Assembly (NCBI GenBank): GCA_013399855.1
Contig: VXAY01005017.1
Location: forward strand, 67,305 to 131,304
DNA length: 64,000 nt
Reading direction: 5' to 3'
Origin: Oxyruncus cristatus
Taxonomy: Eukaryota > Chordata > Aves > Passeriformes > Cotingidae
The translations under genes and the position numbers were made by a program. The notes beneath the pieces are model-generated. The model ran no database searches. It was not told the origin of the DNA and saw only the letters and a list, made by a program, of their open reading frames with translations. Of the stretch, positions 61,446 to 64,000 are shown one piece after another (position 1 is the stretch's first letter; every line of letters starts with the position of its first letter).

Positions 61446-61828
61446 TCATAGAATCATAGAATGGCTTGAGTTAGAAAGTACCTTAAAGATCATCTAGTTC
61501 CAACCCCCTGTCATGGGCAGGGTCACCTTCCACTAGACCAGGTTGCTCAGAGCCCCATCCAACCTGACCTTGAGCACTTCCAGGGATAGAAATCTCACAG
61601 CTTCTCTGGGCAACTTGTTCCAGTGCCTCACCAAGCTCACAGTAAAGAATTTCTTCCCAATATCTAACCTAAACTTACTCCCTTTCAGTTTGAAACCATT
61701 CCCCCTTGTCCTGTCACAACATACTCCTGAAAAAAGTCTCTGTCTTTCCTGTAGGCTCACTTCTGGTACTGGAAAGCCACAATTAGGTCACCCCAAAGCC
61801 TTCTCTTTTCCAGGCTGAATGCCTGGCA
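61446..61828 (-). mobile_element. CR1 LINE 3' end, minus strand (~380 bp)
   Basis: The terminal CATAGAATCATAGAATGG is followed by a minus-strand frame (61760-61533) encoding DRTRGNGFKLKGSKFRLDIG and KLPREAVRFLSLEVLKVRLD, the CR1 ORF2 C-terminus. Recognisable sequence continues to CTTTTCCAGGCTGAATG near 61820, giving a slightly longer 5' extent than the copy at 57764. Frameshifts upstream make it non-functional. Confidence 0.93.
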
Positions 61829-63370
61829 ATACTCTAAATAGACTTTAACAATGAAGAGTAAATTATCTTGATGCCAGTAATATGAAACTTAGAGGGAGAT
61901 GAATTGGCACTAAATTAGTAATTAAAATATTTCTTTTGCACATTTTAAGTGTTGAAGATGTTTGTTGTTTTGATACAGAATCAGGTTGTTAACATATCTC
62001 TTATGAAAAATTAATTATAAATATTATAGCTTTCAGTTCAAGAGTGGTATGAATTTGATTGTTAACCTTCCTTTCAGATATGCTCTTTAAAATGAGCATA
62101 TCCATGAATACTCTTTAAGATCTTTATTTCCATTAACATCTTTCAGGGTCATTGGGATTAAGGGTAGGTCAAGCAAAAGATTTGAGTTTTTGATTTAGTT
62201 ATTATGAGAGCTTCTTAGTTTCTGATAAGTTGTAGTAGAGCTAACACAATTTCATAATCTCTCAGCCTGTGACAAGGTAAATTGAAAGTTATAATTTCAT
62301 GACCTGATAAATGCACTATAATATCAGTTCCTATTTTCATGCCTGGAAGAACAAACAAATATTTTTCTACTTCATTTTTGAATACCTAAGATGTTTATGA
62401 ACTGCAGCAAACTATGTATGCCCCAGCTAATATTGTTTTAATATCATAAAGCTGCCCTGGAGTGAAAATATCAATTTCTGTGGCAGATTACTGGAAAATT
62501 CTAGTCAAAACCAATTATCTATGGTTATTTTCAAGCTTGTAGATCATTCATTATTAATGGATGAGTTAATTAAATTAATTTCAGTGAAAATGTTGAGACA
62601 GAGCAATTCCTGTTGAGGTAATATGCCAAGATATACCAGGAGATGTCTGCTTCTTCATTAATTTTGTCTTGATTGAGGTTAGGTAAATCCCTCTGAGAGG
62701 CTCTTAGCAAACCTTAGTCCTTTAGGTGAGAATCATTTTCTTCTAAAGGCAGTCTTCTGTATAAATAGTGATATGTTTTTCTCTTGGCTCAAACAAGAAA
62801 TTGAGAGTTACGTTAAGATTTTCTATATTATAACTGCTTTTAATTTGTTAAGCATGAAGATTAAAGCTGCCTTGTGCAAAATTTATCAAGAGCTGTTGCC
62901 CTTGTGTCTTCTGGTGAGTAGAATAGATTCTGTGACCTTGAATTAAGTTTGACCACTGGGTGCATAGTTTAGGTTTTCAATAGCTTGTGTTTCAGGAACA
63001 GATAAGTGGAAACAATTAACAAGAGAGGAATTCCCTTGAGCTCCAGCTGCTCCAGGCCCTCAGGAGTGTCTGAGCAGTGGTGTGCTCATGATATCTACTA
63101 GAGAGCTTTTACCATTTAAATTTCTCAGCTTTCCTCTTTTACAGCTAGAAAACATGATCTAATTAGTTTTTTCATCTTTTTTCTCTATTCACCAGGAAAG
63201 ACACATTGACAGCAATTTAATTAAATGTTGAAATAATTGTTGGTAGTTACTAGAACTTAAGATGACAGAGATTTCCCGCACTCCTTAATGGTCTCAGCCT
63301 GTGCATGTATTGGGATCGTGTTACTTGGGGGTTTGGAGGGGATGGTGCTGTTTCATGGTTTTGGGTTTCC
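61829..63370. other. AT-rich unique sequence, no gene seen
   Basis: No repeat or coding signature. TAATTAA-rich words occur near 62550-62585. Confidence 0.5.
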
Positions 63371-63523
63371 TTTTGTTGTTGTTGTTGTTGTTGTTGTTTT
63401 TTATTGGTTGGTTGGTGGCTTTTTTTTTTGTTGTTGTTTGTTTTTTTGTTTAGGAAGGGAGTTGTTTGGTTGTTTGGTTTGGTTTGGTTTGTTGGTTTTT
63501 TTTGTGTTTGTTTTTTTTTTTAG
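63371..63523 (+). repeat. (GTT)8 and T/G-rich simple repeat
   Basis: Eight GTT/TTG units at 63374-63397, then GGTT, TTTG and T-run mixtures to 63523. Translations give Val-, Phe- or Leu-rich peptides that are artefacts of the repeat. Confidence 0.93.
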
Positions 63524-63752
63524 CAAGTAAGGCCTTTCATAGAGACTGCTGGAAGTTTGCTTATCTACCAGAAAGAACTTGTGATCTTGTTCTGTGGTCC
63601 TCAATTACAAGGCTTTAACTCCTGTCTGTCAGTAAAGGGGATGAAGAAAATTCCCTTTTTTTCTGAGCTTTCTTCAGTATACAGTCTGGTGGAGAAGTAT
63701 GGCCAAATAGGCCATACCCTAAAATCAGTTTCTGTAGCATAATTCCTTTGTG
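63524..63752. other. Short unique stretch, no gene seen
   Basis: No coding or repeat signature. Confidence 0.45.
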
Positions 63753-64000
63753 TCACAGAATACAGCGTGGTTGATGTCAGAAGGGATCACCTAAAACTAG
63801 TTGCCCAGGACCATATCCAGACAGCTTTTGAATGTCTCCTGAGAGGGACACTCTACAACCTCTCTGGACAGCCTATGCCAGTACTCAGTCACACTCTCAG
63901 GGAAAAATTGTTTTGTAACATTCAGGAGGAACCTCCAGTGTTTCAGTTTGTGCCCATTGCCTCTGGTCTGTCACTGGTTACCAATGAGAAGAATCCAGCT
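63753..64000 (-). mobile_element. Older CR1 LINE 3' end, minus strand, cut by window end
   Basis: TCACAGAATACAGCGTGG, then CAGAAGGGATCACC, CTACAACCTCTCTGGACAGC, CAGGAGGAACCTCCAGTGTT and GTGCCCATTGCCTCTGGTC are the reverse complement of an older CR1 subfamily 3' region. It continues past 64000. Confidence 0.9.

Noticed and set aside
63288..63530. 80-codon plus frame rich in Val and Phe resembling a membrane peptide
   Set aside because: It is generated by the GTT and TTTG simple repeat.
1..64000. CRISPR arrays, bacterial-type operons, tRNA or rRNA genes
   Set aside because: No regularly spaced repeats, cloverleaf-like sequences or rRNA signatures were seen, and the window is clearly vertebrate nuclear DNA.

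Overview
This is a vertebrate, almost certainly avian, nuclear window. The evidence is the abundance of CR1 LINE 3' ends with the bird-typical ATTCTATG terminal repeat, several LTR families of the kind found in songbird genomes, and AT-rich non-coding sequence with short homopolymer and TTTG/CAAA tracts. Two runs of N (3780-3788 and 17871-18249) mark assembly gaps. I found no host protein-coding exon, rRNA, tRNA or CRISPR array. The window reads as intergenic or deep intronic sequence, and most open frames are chance.

Layout: 1-5.1 kb is unique AT-rich sequence with a poly-T/poly-A artefact around the small gap. 5.1-6.04 kb is a CR1 3' end (+). 6.2-6.6 kb is a 393-bp solo LTR with a perfect 6-bp target-site duplication (TSD). 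6.6-11.6 kb is unique. 11.65-12.25 kb is a GC- and CpG-rich patch that starts with LTR-like sequence. 12.3-30.7 kb is mostly unique, with a GC-rich stretch at 16.1 kb, two CR1 tails and the large gap. 30.7-40 kb holds three related solo LTRs; two have perfect 5-bp TSDs. 46.5-47 kb holds another LTR family. 47.9-48.75 kb contains an approximately 160-bp direct duplication.

The only recognisable protein-coding remains are at 50.37-52.33 kb. This is the 3' part of a class II endogenous retrovirus: the C-terminus of integrase, an overlapping broken env gene with an alpharetrovirus-like transmembrane subunit, a polypurine tract and a 3' LTR. The 5' part of the provirus is missing. From 53.6 to 64 kb there are an old CR1, a second copy of the 46.5-kb LTR family, a fourth large solo LTR with a perfect TSD, and four CR1 fragments, one running off the right end.

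The seven large LTR-family copies (11.6, 30.7, 33.7, 38.8, 46.5, 55.5 and 56.2 kb) all appear to lie in the minus orientation, whereas the 6.2-kb LTR and the env-bearing provirus are plus. I see no new coherent biological system. The most useful observations are the truncated provirus, the TSD-proven solo LTRs, the local duplication and the LTR orientation bias.
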